The notes below the pieces were generated by a model that was not told the DNA's origin, ran no database searches, and was given only the letters and a program-made list of their open reading frames with translations. DNA of 64,000 nt from Carposina sasakii. Lineage: Eukaryota > Arthropoda > Insecta > Lepidoptera > Carposinidae. The position numbers and the translations under genes were made by a program. This document shows positions 44,017-53,754 of the stretch, in pieces (position 1 is the stretch's first letter; each line of letters opens with the position of its first letter). The stretch lies in NCBI GenBank assembly GCA_014607495.2, contig CP053159.1, positions 9,927,501-9,991,500 on the forward strand, read 5' to 3'.

Positions 44017-44152
44017 ATGACCACAGCGACGGAGAATTCCGTGACCATAGAGAACTTAGAGCCGGCAGCATCAGGCCTGTACTGGTGTGAGGTGTCGCTG
44101 GAGACTCCTATATTCACTGCAGCATCACGGCCGCACCAGCTAACCATCGTCT
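44017..44152 (+). CDS. Ig (beat-like) gene exon 3: second half of Ig domain 1
   Basis: Acceptor ATTGCAG|ATGACC and donor GTCT|GTGAGT. The frame reads MTTATENSVTIENLEPAASG, LYWCEVSLETPIFTAASRPH, QLTIV. The G-L-Y-W-C motif supplies the F-strand Cys, which pairs with that of exon 2. The V-S-x-E-x-P-x-F pattern is strongly reminiscent of beat Ig1. The joint N|MT forms another glycosylation sequon. It leaves phase 1. Confidence 0.85.
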
Positions 44153-45840
44153 GTGAGTGCTACATAACATCTCATTATAGTTATTAGCAATATCGATAGT
44201 TTTAATACCTTGTCAAAGAATTTTGTGTGTGCAATCACTTATATGAATTAGATGTTGTGTTATTAAGTACCAATCACTATTGTGAAATCTCCTTTAAGAC
44301 GTATTTTAGGGAAATTATTGTCTAACAGTTGGAGAAAGACCCGTCTCTCTTTATTAAAAAATATTAATAATAGGAATAAATTTTAACCGAAATTTAATTT
44401 TCCTCTGAATAAATACCTATTTGGTTGCTGAATTAAGTCTGCGGTATGCGGCCTGTCGGGCTCAGAAATTAATAATCCAATTATTTGGTTAAATATTCAT
44501 TTCCCTGTCAAACCACCTATAAACTAAGGATATTTAAATAATATCATAATTCTAATAGATTATAATCTATCTTTCCGTCAATATAAATCTCCATAAAGCT
44601 GTCAACGAAGCAAGCAGAAATCAAAACAAATTTATCCAATCTCTCATCTAATATAACAAGTTACTTATATTTTTCCTACCTGTAACATTTGAAATATTTT
44701 CACGTACAGCACTGTAACTAGATAATCATAACACACTGAATACAAAACGAATCCAACTGAATAAGTAACGAACGCGGCGAAAGGGAATATTTTTTTATGA
44801 ACCCAATGAAAGACGGGCGAGAGCAGTGGGACAACTTTTAGCAGGTATTTCTTTAACATTTTAGTGATAAGTAATTTTCTGAAAATACTTTCAAAAGTAT
44901 ACAAGAAGGTGTATACAGATGTATATAAGAAGGATGCAGTTGAGTTCTAGTTTTATTCGCTTCGCTTCGGTAGTCATTTTTATAGGTACTAACTATCCAT
45001 AGATAACCCTTCGCATAATAAGAAAAAACTTCATTCACATGATACTATTTTCTCAATAAATAATAATAAAACTTCTATGTACTTAATTGGGCAGACTATA
45101 ATGTTTCCCAAATTAGACCTAATTACGCCCGGAATAAAAAACGTATACATATTTGAATATGTTTCGGAACACGCATGTTCACAAATCAATTTTTACGTTC
45201 CTCTTTACATTAATTTAGACCTTTGAGCATTATGTTAATACATATACCTAAATGATTCAGGCATCCACTATAATAGATATGAATTTTATGAAGATGTAGG
45301 CTTGGATAAAAGTTACCATCGTATAAACTTTGAAAGTCTCACAAGCCTATAAAGTTAAGGTACTGGAAGGCAGTCGGTATTTGCGCTACGTTGGCGGCTT
45401 GTTCCGACTCCTGTGCAAATCACCTGAAACGTAATTTGTTGTGACAGTTCCATGGGATATAATGACATATGAACGAATATAACGCCGTGTGCGGGCTATT
45501 CTTTTTTTACCTGAAACTTTGACATATCTGGGCCAAAGGATTAGATGGCTGTGAAATACGAGTGTGATGATTCTTATATTCATTTGCATCTGTTCTCGCT
45601 ATGCTAAACGTGGCTGTGGGATCTTCTTGATGATCCTGCAGCTCTGGCTATCCCAAGCAAATCATTAGGTAACCATCGCCAGTAAGAGCTCTCCTCTGAA
45701 TAGTAAGATAGTGTACGGAAACCTTCATTTAGCGAGTTCGTGAAATGACGTGATCGAGTGTAACCGCTATTGGTGGAATTGTTGCGCTAATTTCGCTATC
45801 GCTCGTAAATTGTTACATTGACTGGTATGGTTAAAGTGCA
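44153..45840. other. Intron 3, left part, nothing recognised
   Basis: AT-rich. Bases 45596-45660 share a diverged block with 24595-24665 (GATGATCCTGCAGCTCTGGC). Confidence 0.45.
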
Positions 45841-45845
45841 GCTAC
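45841..45845. repeat. Target site duplication GCTAC of the BEL element, left
   Basis: GCTAC precedes the left LTR and recurs at 60460-60464 after the right LTR. A 5-bp duplication suits BEL/Pao integrase. Confidence 0.9.
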
Positions 45846-46231
45846 TGTTACGGCCAGCTCCCGTTTCAGCGGGTCCGGCCGGGGAAAGGATCCCCGGGGT
45901 GACGAACGCGGTGGGCCCGGGGCGTAACTCCCAAACCCGCGCTGGTCGCGTCCGCCTCGCGCACCCTTCACCCGTGTGCGCAGCTCCGATATCAGCCGCG
46001 GCGTCGTCGCGTACTAAATACGCGCCGGTCACCCTATTGTATGTTGTTGTCAAACCCCTGTATGTTGTTGTCGTACGCGGGAGTGAGAGAGACAAAACAC
46101 ACTTTTCTTCCAAACTGCGGGCAGGAGGTCAGTCTTCAGGCAGTCTTCAGTGGCTTCTCTTGTTCCTATTTTGCTTCCTTTTCACTTTTCTTCTTATATT
46201 TCTTCTTAGGAACTCGCCTCGGATTGAACAC
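45846..46231 (-). repeat. BEL 3' LTR, distal (U5-side) part
   Basis: Matches 59359-59744 by eye. It ends with GGATTGAACAC, the left copy of the LINE's target duplication. The plus-strand open frame at 45818-46288 is a shadow. Confidence 0.9.
46221..46231. repeat. Target duplication of the Jockey-type LINE, left copy
   Basis: GGATTGAACAC here and at 53029-53039. The intact right LTR has it once (59734-59744). Confidence 0.9.
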
Positions 46232-46982
46232 TGCCGGGGTCATCGAGAGCGCGCGAAGCGCGCTCCGGGCTACGGGCCTGAGGGTTAACCCCTGTGCCCG
46301 GGCAATGCTCGGCGCGCAATAGCGCGCCGGTTACTAATTTGCGGCTAGGCCGCGCGGCCTCGACTTAGTCGCCGAGGCCGCGAAGGAAGATTTTTATTTT
46401 GACTTTTTGTGCATGGGAGGGAATGCCCATGCAATACAAAGACTGGACAAACAATATTTTTCGGTAGGGCAGCCGATGGACATGTCCGGGTAGATCCGCC
46501 GGGCGGCTGGTGGCGGGGAGATTTTGCCCCGTCCTCAGCCGACCGGCACCCCAGCCAGCCATCGCTGTCCTACCGAGCGACGAGAGCACAAGACATAGAA
46601 ACATAGAACTTAACGATATTATATACACGACATAAGACATAAACATATAAAGACATGAAAAAACTTAATGATACTATTTATAGGTATGATGAGTCAATAG
46701 GGCAGCAGACAGACTGGGCCGGGCAGATCCGCCGGTCGGTTGGTGGCGGAGAGATTTTGCCCCGTCCTCAACCGTCCGGCTTCCTGGCCAGTTGTCGCTG
46801 TCCTATCGAGTAGAAGGTGAGCAAAAGATGAATAAAAGTAGAGTAAAAGGTGGGAAGAATACTATACAAGATACGTATATACAGTTTGTACAATGGTTGT
46901 AGTGGGCGCATTGTGGCCGGCTGAGTCGGCCTACTGCGCCCACTAGGTCAGTCCGGGAAAAAGAATTTGGGTCAATCCGGTT
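46232..46982 (-). other. 3' UTR of the Jockey-type LINE
   Basis: It holds two diverged direct repeats of about 130 bp (46464-46596 and 46697-46830, sharing GGCGGAGAGATTTTGCCCCG / GGCGGGGAGATTTTGCCCCG). Near the end are two perfect hairpins, AGCGCGC-GAA-GCGCGCT (46248-46264) and GCGCGC-AATA-GCGCGC (about 46312-46327). No adenine tail precedes the duplication. Confidence 0.8.
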
Positions 46983-49700
46983 TTACCCGGCATCGCTATC
47001 GAGAGGAATTCTCAGCAGTTCCCTCGGCTGTGGGCGGCCGTCTGGCGGCCGTGCATGGAGTGGGGCAAGCCCACGGAGGTGGGCATGCGGGCCGTTGTCG
47101 GCGCGGTCGAACATTCGCCGCGCCAGTCGGACCACGAATTGCCCCACTCTCTCTATCTTGAGGTCCCGGGCGATGACGTCATTACGGACGTACCGCCCGG
47201 CCCCCGTAATGAAGCGGAGGGTTGTGCTCTGCAAAGCCTCAATCTTCTTTCTGTTTGTTACAGAACAAAGTTGGAACCAGGCCGGGGCCGCGTACGTGAG
47301 ACGCGGCCGAACATATAGCTTGTATATGGTCAGCCTGGTTCGTAAGGGGAGCGAAGACTGCATGACGGGCCGCAACAGAGCGCGCGCGGTCTTTGCGCTG
47401 CGCAGTGCGTGCTGGACCATCGTGTTCATCCGCAGCCCACGGTCGATTTGGCAGCCTAAATACTTGACAGTATTCTGCCAAGCTATAGGCTGCCCCCGAA
47501 GCGTGAGCCTTGGAGGGAGTTCTCTTTGCTGACCCGTCAGCAGAGCTACTGTCTTTGCCGGATTGGCTGACATACGCCATTTGTCAAGCCAATTCGGGAG
47601 AAGATTGAGGACCCTTTGCATCTGGTCTGCCGCCAGAGGGGAACTGCGCGATGTGGCAAAGTACGCGCTATCGTCGGCGTACAATGCCAACATGCCTTCA
47701 AATTCCCATGGGAAGACAACCTTCACGGTCGGTATGTCATTTGTGAAAATGGCATACAAGACCGGGGAGAGGCAACTACCTTGGGGCACGCCGGCCTGTA
47801 TGGGGTGGTGTTGCGAGACCGCGTTTTCCACCCCAACATAGAACCGCCGGCCATCTAAAAATGACGCGACGATCCTTATAAGGGCCGGCGGTAGCCCCTG
47901 GCCAATGAGCTTCTGCAGTAGCCCTGGATGCCACACACGGTCGAAGGCTTTCTCCATATCGAGAAAGACTCCGACCGTGTACCTCTTGTGGTTCCGTTCT
48001 ACTGCTAAATAGTCCAACACGCGCGCAAGTTGGAGCGTCGTAGAGTGCGCGTCTCTGAAGCCGTACTGTTCCTCGCGTAACGAAACATACGGCTTCATGC
48101 GCTGCAACAATAGACGCTCGAACAGCTTGGCGATGTTGGACAGGATGGAAATAGGTCTGTAGTTGGCCGGGTAGCGTTTGTCTTTGCCCGGCTTTGGTAG
48201 CGCTATGACTCTACCAACTTTCCAGAGGTCAGGAAAGTGGCCAGTCCTTAGCACTCCATTGAAGAGCCGGGCTAGACAGGCTAGTCCTCTCCTAGGAAGG
48301 TGCTTCAGAGCCATGACGGGAATTTGGTCATGTCCGGGGGCCTTGCGAGGGTTCATTCTACGAACTTCCCTCGCAACTTCGGCGGGCGAAATAAAGGAGT
48401 CTCCGCTGAGAGGCGGGACTGGGACTGATAGAAAGTCAGTAACTGCCTCCTCGGTCGTCCGATGAAACTCCAGGATTCTCGGAGCGCTGCTGGGAGGATG
48501 TGGGGTAAATTGCACCGCCAAGTGGTCCGCGAGCACTTTTGCTCGCGACTCGGCGGTGAAATTATATGCGCCCGTGTGATCAATTAGAGGGCAAACCGGC
48601 AGCCTGGCGTTTGTTAGCTGCCGGTTTAACCTATATAGGTTAGTATCGTCTTCACGGGCGCGGTCGATAACTTTTTCCCAGCAAGCGCCCCGAAAAGCAC
48701 GGACCTCATCGGACACCTTTGCTGAGAGAGTATTGAGTTCTCTCTTGACCGAGGGGCAGCGTGTGCGCGCCCACAGGCGCGCTAGCCGCCTCTTCTCCTG
48801 GAGATCTCTCTTTATGCCCGCCGGTAAGTCATCACGCCGGGCGGACCTTGAGTTTATGGTAGAGCTAGCCGAGTCTATGGCGCCCCTAAGCTGCGCTGCG
48901 TAACTTGTGGCGGCGGACTCTACGTCCTCGGCACTTGCTAATGGTGGAATGTGGTGATGGGCCATGATGTCCTGGAACGATTCCCAGGCCGTTCTGCGCC
49001 CCGGTGAACGGGACGGAACAGAGACGGCCCGGGTTGATACCGACACCAGTATCGGGAAGTGCTGAGACGAAGTTGTCTCATATAACACTTCCACGGATAC
49101 TGGCGCCGGCAAGTTCTTATGGACTACAATGTCCAGGACATCCGGCCTACAATGGGCATCTGAGGGGACGTGAGTTGCCGTGAGCGGCCCTATCACAGCG
49201 CAGCCCCGTTCCTCTGTTGCTGTCAAGAGGTCTCTACCAGCCGTGTTCGTGATTCGTGAGTGCCACACCGCGTGCTTGGCGTTCAGGTCGCCGATAAGCA
49301 GTGTCGGTGTGGATCCTTCGAACACAGCATCAAGGTCCGCAGCCAGGAAACGGCCTCCGGGTGGTCTGTACGCAGCGTACAGATGCCACGCCCGGCCGTT
49401 GCACGATACCTTCACCCCTATAGAACGGGTATTCTGAAACGGTGGTAGGTCCAATTCCTCGTGTACAATGTCCCGACGGACCATGAGCGCGGTGCCTCTG
49501 TACGCGATGTTCGCGCCCGGGGACACCTCGTCCCTCCTGTACACGTGGAAGTTGGGCAATGTGATCACCGTTTCAGGGCGAAGCTTAGTCTCGCCTAAGA
49601 GGACCACATGTATGCCCTGCACTGAAACCGCGGTCCTCAGGTCCTGGAGTTTGTCCCTGATACCGTCCGGATTCCAGTACAGGACCCTTAGCGAGCCTAC
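46983..49700 (-). CDS. LINE ORF2: endonuclease and reverse transcriptase
   Basis: The frame runs open from upstream of 49700 to the stop at 46983, about 905 residues. The first in-frame ATG lies well inside, so the start is unclear; the frame already reads LRVLYWNPDG, the conserved N-terminal endonuclease strand, at about 49690. APE-type endonuclease: L-L-G-E-T-K-L near residue 35, Y-R-P-P-G-G, L-L-I-G-D-L-N-A-K-H, and S-S-Q-H-F-P-I where most relatives have S-D-H. RT: KVGRVIALPKPGKDKRYPAN, YRPISILSNIAKLFERLLL, AFDRVWH, GVPQGSCLSPVLY, and the catalytic LALYADDSAYFA. The C-terminus follows with WFQLCSVTNRKKIEALQ. It nicks DNA and primes reverse transcription at the target. Confidence 0.9.
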   Translation of the reverse strand, partial: VGSLRVLYWNPDGIRDKLQDLRTAVSVQGIHVVLLGETKLRPETVITLPNFHVYRRDEVSPGANIAYRGTALMVRRDIVHEELDLPPFQNTRSIGVKVSCNGRAWHLYAAYRPPGGRFLAADLDAVFEGSTPTLLIGDLNAKHAVWHSRITNTAGRDLLTATEERGCAVIGPLTATHVPSDAHCRPDVLDIVVHKNLPAPVSVEVLYETTSSQHFPILVSVSTRAVSVPSRSPGRRTAWESFQDIMAHHHIPPLASAEDVESAATSYAAQLRGAIDSASSTINSRSARRDDLPAGIKRDLQEKRRLARLWARTRCPSVKRELNTLSAKVSDEVRAFRGACWEKVIDRAREDDTNLYRLNRQLTNARLPVCPLIDHTGAYNFTAESRAKVLADHLAVQFTPHPPSSAPRILEFHRTTEEAVTDFLSVPVPPLSGDSFISPAEVAREVRRMNPRKAPGHDQIPVMALKHLPRRGLACLARLFNGVLRTGHFPDLWKVGRVIALPKPGKDKRYPANYRPISILSNIAKLFERLLLQRMKPYVSLREEQYGFRDAHSTTLQLARVLDYLAVERNHKRYTVGVFLDMEKAFDRVWHPGLLQKLIGQGLPPALIRIVASFLDGRRFYVGVENAVSQHHPIQAGVPQGSCLSPVLYAIFTNDIPTVKVVFPWEFEGMLALYADDSAYFATSRSSPLAADQMQRVLNLLPNWLDKWRMSANPAKTVALLTGQQRELPPRLTLRGQPIAWQNTVKYLGCQIDRGLRMNTMVQHALRSAKTARALLRPVMQSSLPLRTRLTIYKLYVRPRLTYAAPAWFQLCSVTNRKKIEALQSTTLRFITGAGRYVRNDVIARDLKIERVGQFVVRLARRMFDRADNGPHAHLRGLAPLHARPPDGRPQPRELLRIPLDSDAG

Positions 49701-51946
49701 TGTATCCGTTCTAGTGGTGGTAGAAGGTGGGTCAGAGCCCGAGTGACGACAAGGCGGATGTCCCCGCCTGTCGCTAGTGCAGTGAGAATGTCCTGCAGTG
49801 TTCCCACAAACACCTGCAGGACCTCAGTCACTTCCTGGCGCACGTCGGCGCCGGAATAGGTCTGTGTGCGGCGCTCTGAGGCCGAGGATGAACCTCGGCG
49901 AACTGAGGCCGCTCTTCCCCGGGATATCGAGCGGCCCCGCCCTGATGTTGTAGGGCGGGGGAGTGTGTCAGAAGTCGGGACAGTGCCGGGGCGGGGGAAG
50001 CCCGCCGGCGGCATAATATAAGATGGGCGCAGGCTTATTTGCTGCGCCCTTTGTGTCGGTGCAGGAGTGGGTTGGGGGCGGGTGGGGGCAACTTGGGCTG
50101 CTACCTCCGCTGCGGCTTGAAGGGCCGCTTCTGCTGCCCTGCGGTTTGCCTGGCGCCGCTTCCGCTCCTTTTCTCGGCGGTTTTTGCGGCGGCGCCTCTC
50201 CGTTTCGGCGGTCTGTGGTACCACAGGCCACCTCTGTTGGTGTAGGTAAACCGCAGGGATAGCTGGGGGCATTGTTTGCCTGGGTGCCGGGTTGGCTGGC
50301 GGCATAAGAGTAGTGGGGGGGGCTAGGGGGGCTACCGGGGGGGGCGGGCGTGTAGTTGCCTGCCTCTCCGGAGGGGCCCCCTGTGCCGGAGTTGGGGCCG
50401 TTTGCGCCCCCTGAGTCGGGGGCGTTTGGGCGAAGCGGGCCAGCCTAGGATCAGGCCGGCGGTTAGGCACTGAAGGTGCGGGGGGGACGGGGGGGGCAGG
50501 GGGCGGAACCCTGATGTTCCGGCTTCTGCACACTCTCTTATAGACCGGGCATTGTCGGTCGTTGGCTTTATGCGACCCGCTACAATTGGCACAGGTGCGA
50601 GCATCGGTTTGACCGAGTTGGCAGTCTGCCACTACATGCTCCCCTGCGCACATTAAACAACGGGGAGTGCGGTGGCATACCGCGGAACTATGGCCAAACT
50701 CCTGGCACCGGTGGCATTGTGCGGGCGTTCTATTTGGTCTCCATGCCTGAATCTGGATCCCGGGGAGATTTAAAATTGTAGTTATAGCATAAAGTTCCTC
50801 TAGTTGGGCGATCGAGAGGTGCTCGAACTCGAGGAACACAACTGAGCTAAGCCTATTCCGACGCGATGTTATGACGCGGAGATGGCGTAGGGGCAAGTTC
50901 ATGGCCAGAAAGGCCGCCTTTATCTCGGCTAAATCGGTGTCCGCCGGGAGCCCGCGGAGGCACGCCTTTGAGGGGAGGGCCTCCGCTACCGAGTACATAT
51001 GGAATTGAATGTCTCGGCACTTCTCCCTCGCCTCTATTAGGTACCGTTGAACGGTACGGTACTCGTCCGGGGTCCGGCTAATGAAGCGGAACCCGGATTT
51101 GAAGGGGCGAGCGTTGGGAGGGTGGCCCAGCCGGTTGCTTAGGGTGGAGAAGTGTTGCACCCAGTTTGGGAGCTTCTCCACCACTATCGGCGGGTATGCT
51201 TGTCGCCCTTCCTGGGCCGGCGCCGTCTCTACTGCCGGACGGGCCCGAGGGGGCGAGAGGGGAAGGGGGCCGGCGTTGTCGGGCATAGTCGGCCTAGTTT
51301 GGGCCGAGGGGCGAGGGGGGCTAATCGCCGCCATCTCCGCATACGACGTGCTTGGCGTGGGTTGTATGGATGACCCTGACGTTCCTGAAGTCGTCGGGGT
51401 GGGGTCGGTCCGTGGGGATGAAGTGGCGCTCGGCATAGGATGGCCGAGCGCTTTGGATACTGTTTGGGTCGCCGGTATAGGCGACTCCGGAGGGGAATCT
51501 ATTGAGCGGCTCTGCGAGTCTGAGCTACGCTGACCGCTCACTAAAGGGGGAGACAGTGAGTCACCCTCACTGTCTCTTGGCATTTTAGCCAATGCTTCCC
51601 CCTCCGGGGGGGAGAACGAATCCGGACGTGCTCTAATGTGCACGCCCGGTTTAGGGGACCGACTAGGGCTCGAGTCTTTCGAGCCCTGTGAAAAAATTGG
51701 GGTGGGGGCCTCAGTTTGGGGCCTTCTAATAGTAAATGGAGCCCCTGATGGGCCTGGAATGGGGAGAGGGGGGCCTGAAGCGGCTCCCAAACTTCTTGCG
51801 GGACCGCCCGCGAGTATATCGCGGGTTGGCATTGAGCCACTAATTCGGCCGCGCCTTCCCGGTATGCGGGATGGTCGCGGGTGGAGGGGTGGGGGTGGGG
51901 GGGGCCTACCCCTGTCGGCGGGGGACGGAGTTCTCCGGTCTGCCAT
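49697..51946 (-). CDS. LINE ORF1: Gag-like nucleic-acid-binding protein
   Basis: 749 codons from ATG at 51946. The N-terminal third is Pro/Ser-rich and low in complexity. A central part (YPPIVVEKLPNWVQHFSTLS ... LRHLRVITSRRNRLSSVVFL) resembles the RRM-like region of Jockey ORF1p. Three Cys-His knuckles follow (CHRCQEFGHSSAVC, CLMCAGEHVVADC, CANCSGSHKANDRQC). A long Pro/Ala/Arg-rich tail contains a basic RRRRKNRREKERKRRQ stretch. The protein would coat element RNA. It overlaps the ORF2 frame, with ORF2 in the -1 frame. High GC makes antisense shadow frames common here. Confidence 0.85.
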   Translation of the reverse strand: MADRRTPSPADRGRPPPPPPLHPRPSRIPGRRGRISGSMPTRDILAGGPARSLGAASGPPLPIPGPSGAPFTIRRPQTEAPTPIFSQGSKDSSPSRSPKPGVHIRARPDSFSPPEGEALAKMPRDSEGDSLSPPLVSGQRSSDSQSRSIDSPPESPIPATQTVSKALGHPMPSATSSPRTDPTPTTSGTSGSSIQPTPSTSYAEMAAISPPRPSAQTRPTMPDNAGPLPLSPPRARPAVETAPAQEGRQAYPPIVVEKLPNWVQHFSTLSNRLGHPPNARPFKSGFRFISRTPDEYRTVQRYLIEAREKCRDIQFHMYSVAEALPSKACLRGLPADTDLAEIKAAFLAMNLPLRHLRVITSRRNRLSSVVFLEFEHLSIAQLEELYAITTILNLPGIQIQAWRPNRTPAQCHRCQEFGHSSAVCHRTPRCLMCAGEHVVADCQLGQTDARTCANCSGSHKANDRQCPVYKRVCRSRNIRVPPPAPPVPPAPSVPNRRPDPRLARFAQTPPTQGAQTAPTPAQGAPPERQATTRPPPPVAPLAPPTTLMPPANPAPRQTMPPAIPAVYLHQQRWPVVPQTAETERRRRKNRREKERKRRQANRRAAEAALQAAAEVAAQVAPTRPQPTPAPTQRAQQISLRPSYIMPPAGFPRPGTVPTSDTLPRPTTSGRGRSISRGRAASVRRGSSSASERRTQTYSGADVRQEVTEVLQVFVGTLQDILTALATGGDIRLVVTRALTHLLPPLERIQ

Positions 51947-53028
51947 TTGGGGGTATCTAAAATATTAGTATACCCCCGGGTTTTATGTTTATTACTAACA
52001 AACGAGAAAACAGTAAGTAATTTATGAACTAAAATAGAAGTAAATGAATAATATGGATACGAATGGGTTTTATAATGGACGGACAATGATAATAAGGGAC
52101 AGCCACAAATTAAAAACTACGCCGCCCTCTAGGAGGGCGACCGTGGGACGGACAATAATCAAATTTAAGTACAGTTTTAACCTACAGCGACTAATATACA
52201 AGGGTCCCTACCAATATATACAGATGTACAAAATGGGCTTTTCGAGGCCCTATTTATACTAAATAGGGCCGTGAACAGCTATGCCGCTAGTAGGAGGCTG
52301 GCTCTGAGCCGCTCACCCGGGCGCCGGAACGGCGCGCACTATGGGCTCGGTGGCGGACGCCGCGGCCACACGGCAAGCCACCACCCGCCGAGCCCGCCCG
52401 CACAAGTTTAACTTGCCGGGTTGGGGACGGCGACCGGCGACAAGCGCGAGCTGTCGCTACGCTCGACACCGAGCACCCTAACGTAGTGGCGCCAGGCGCC
52501 CTATAGGTCTGGTGTGTGTGGATCAGTAATCTACCAGCAGGCTGCTGGTCGATACTGCACACACACCGGGACCGGACTCGACACCTACACCGATGCGGCC
52601 CCTGCCAGTCGGTGGCACCGACTGTCAGTACCAGCGGGCCGCGGGCCGGTCCTGTATTGCTTAGCTTTAGCGCAATACAGGTCCGACCTCGGCGCCGGCT
52701 TGGGCTTGATGGGGTCCGGTGAACGGACTCCTAACCAGCCGTGACGAGCCTCCGCCCTCGGCTAATACGTCCTCCTGTACGGTCCGCCGCTCAGGTTTTC
52801 CTAAGGCGAACGTATCAGTCGACGGACTAGGAGCCGTCTTCTTCCCTGGCCGGGTAGCAATAAGCCGGCCAGAGGCTCCCTAGATGAGCCAACACGAGTG
52901 GCGTGCGATAGCAACCTACTGCGCAGTATGTTGTTGTCGACCTACCTATACCAATGTATGTTGTTGCCGACAACTCACCTACGCAGCAAAAACGGGAACG
53001 ACACGACACTACCACTCGCGCAGAAGAA
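51947..53028 (-). promoter_or_regulatory. 5' UTR and internal promoter region of the Jockey-type LINE
   Basis: 1082 bp with no element frame. Jockey-type LINEs have their promoter within the first ~100 bases of the RNA. The 5' end reads TTCTTCTGCGCGAGTGGTAG. A doubled motif, GTATGTTGTTGTC and GTATGTTGTTGCC on plus (52926-52938, 52956-52968), lies 61-103 bases in. A CGCCCTCTAGGAGGGCG hairpin is at 52123-52139. The transcription start is assumed to be the 5' end, not proven. Confidence 0.6.
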
Positions 53029-53039
53029 GGATTGAACAC
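53029..53039. repeat. Target duplication of the Jockey-type LINE, right copy
   Basis: GGATTGAACAC. LTR sequence resumes directly with ACAAAATCCG. Confidence 0.9.
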
Positions 53040-53754
53040 ACAAAATCCGTGCGACTTACAAATATGTCGACGGTTCACCCTTACCGTCTGGAACGCGGTA
53101 GAAATTCTCTACGATTTCTTCTAACATTTTATCTAGTTTGTCCCTTGACTGACCTCTTTTGCGCCCTATATTTATTTCAAAATAAACATTACATACATGT
53201 GTTATACATTGTTAAAAAGGTCTTAATTAGCTCTATCTAATTATATAAGAATCTTATTTTTAAGTTTAAACAATAAAAAGTTGTCAAAGGAGAAAAGTCA
53301 AAAATCTTACCAATTTTACCGATTTGCTAAGTTTAGCCCTTAATAAAATCTAATTTACACAATCTATATACATGAATTATATATCACTAGAAAGGGCATA
53401 AACTGAACTCTAATAAGAAATAATCAGATTCATTCTAATTGGAATATTCTCGAAGCTACTGTGAGCACAAGTTCAAAATCTTAATAAACTATGAAACCGC
53501 AAATATCTACTAAAGTAATTATTCAATTTACTTAAAAATACTCTTAATGTGCTCAGAATAGCTACCTACACCTAATAAAACTCGAAGGGATAAGAAATAA
53601 GTCAGACACAAAACAACCCTACCTAGTACAAACTTAATGCTAGCGCTATACCTAACATGTATTGCAAACTCTTTATTCAAATATCAACCTTATCTATATG
53701 TACATAACATCGAATCATTCAGTTTGGGTAGGTTTCATGTCTTCGTCGCCGACA
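53040..53754 (-). repeat. BEL 3' LTR, proximal (U3-side) part
   Basis: Matches 59745-60459 by eye. On the minus strand the LTR starts TGTCGGCGACGAAGACATGA. The last 12 codons and stop of the BEL ORF lie within it (53754-53715). Confidence 0.9.

Larger units (their letters stand above)
46232..53028 (-). mobile_element. Jockey-type non-LTR retrotransposon, full length
   Basis: 6797 bp between the two GGATTGAACAC copies. On the minus strand: 5' UTR 53028-51947 (about 1.1 kb), ORF1 51946-49697, ORF2 overlapping and ending at 46983, 3' UTR 46982-46232. The 3' end lacks a poly(A) and closes with GC-rich hairpins. Both ORFs are open, so it may be a recent, perhaps competent copy. GC content is much higher than that of the host flank. 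Assignment to Jockey rests on the endonuclease and RT motif pattern. Confidence 0.9.

Noticed and set aside
45818..46288. 156-codon plus-strand frame (and its twin at 59328-59945)
   Set aside because: It is the antisense of the BEL LTR. The two copies exist because the LTR is duplicated.
51081..51533. 150-codon plus-strand frame opposite LINE ORF1
   Set aside because: High GC removes stop codons on both strands. There is no motif, and the minus-strand ORF1 has clear zinc knuckles.
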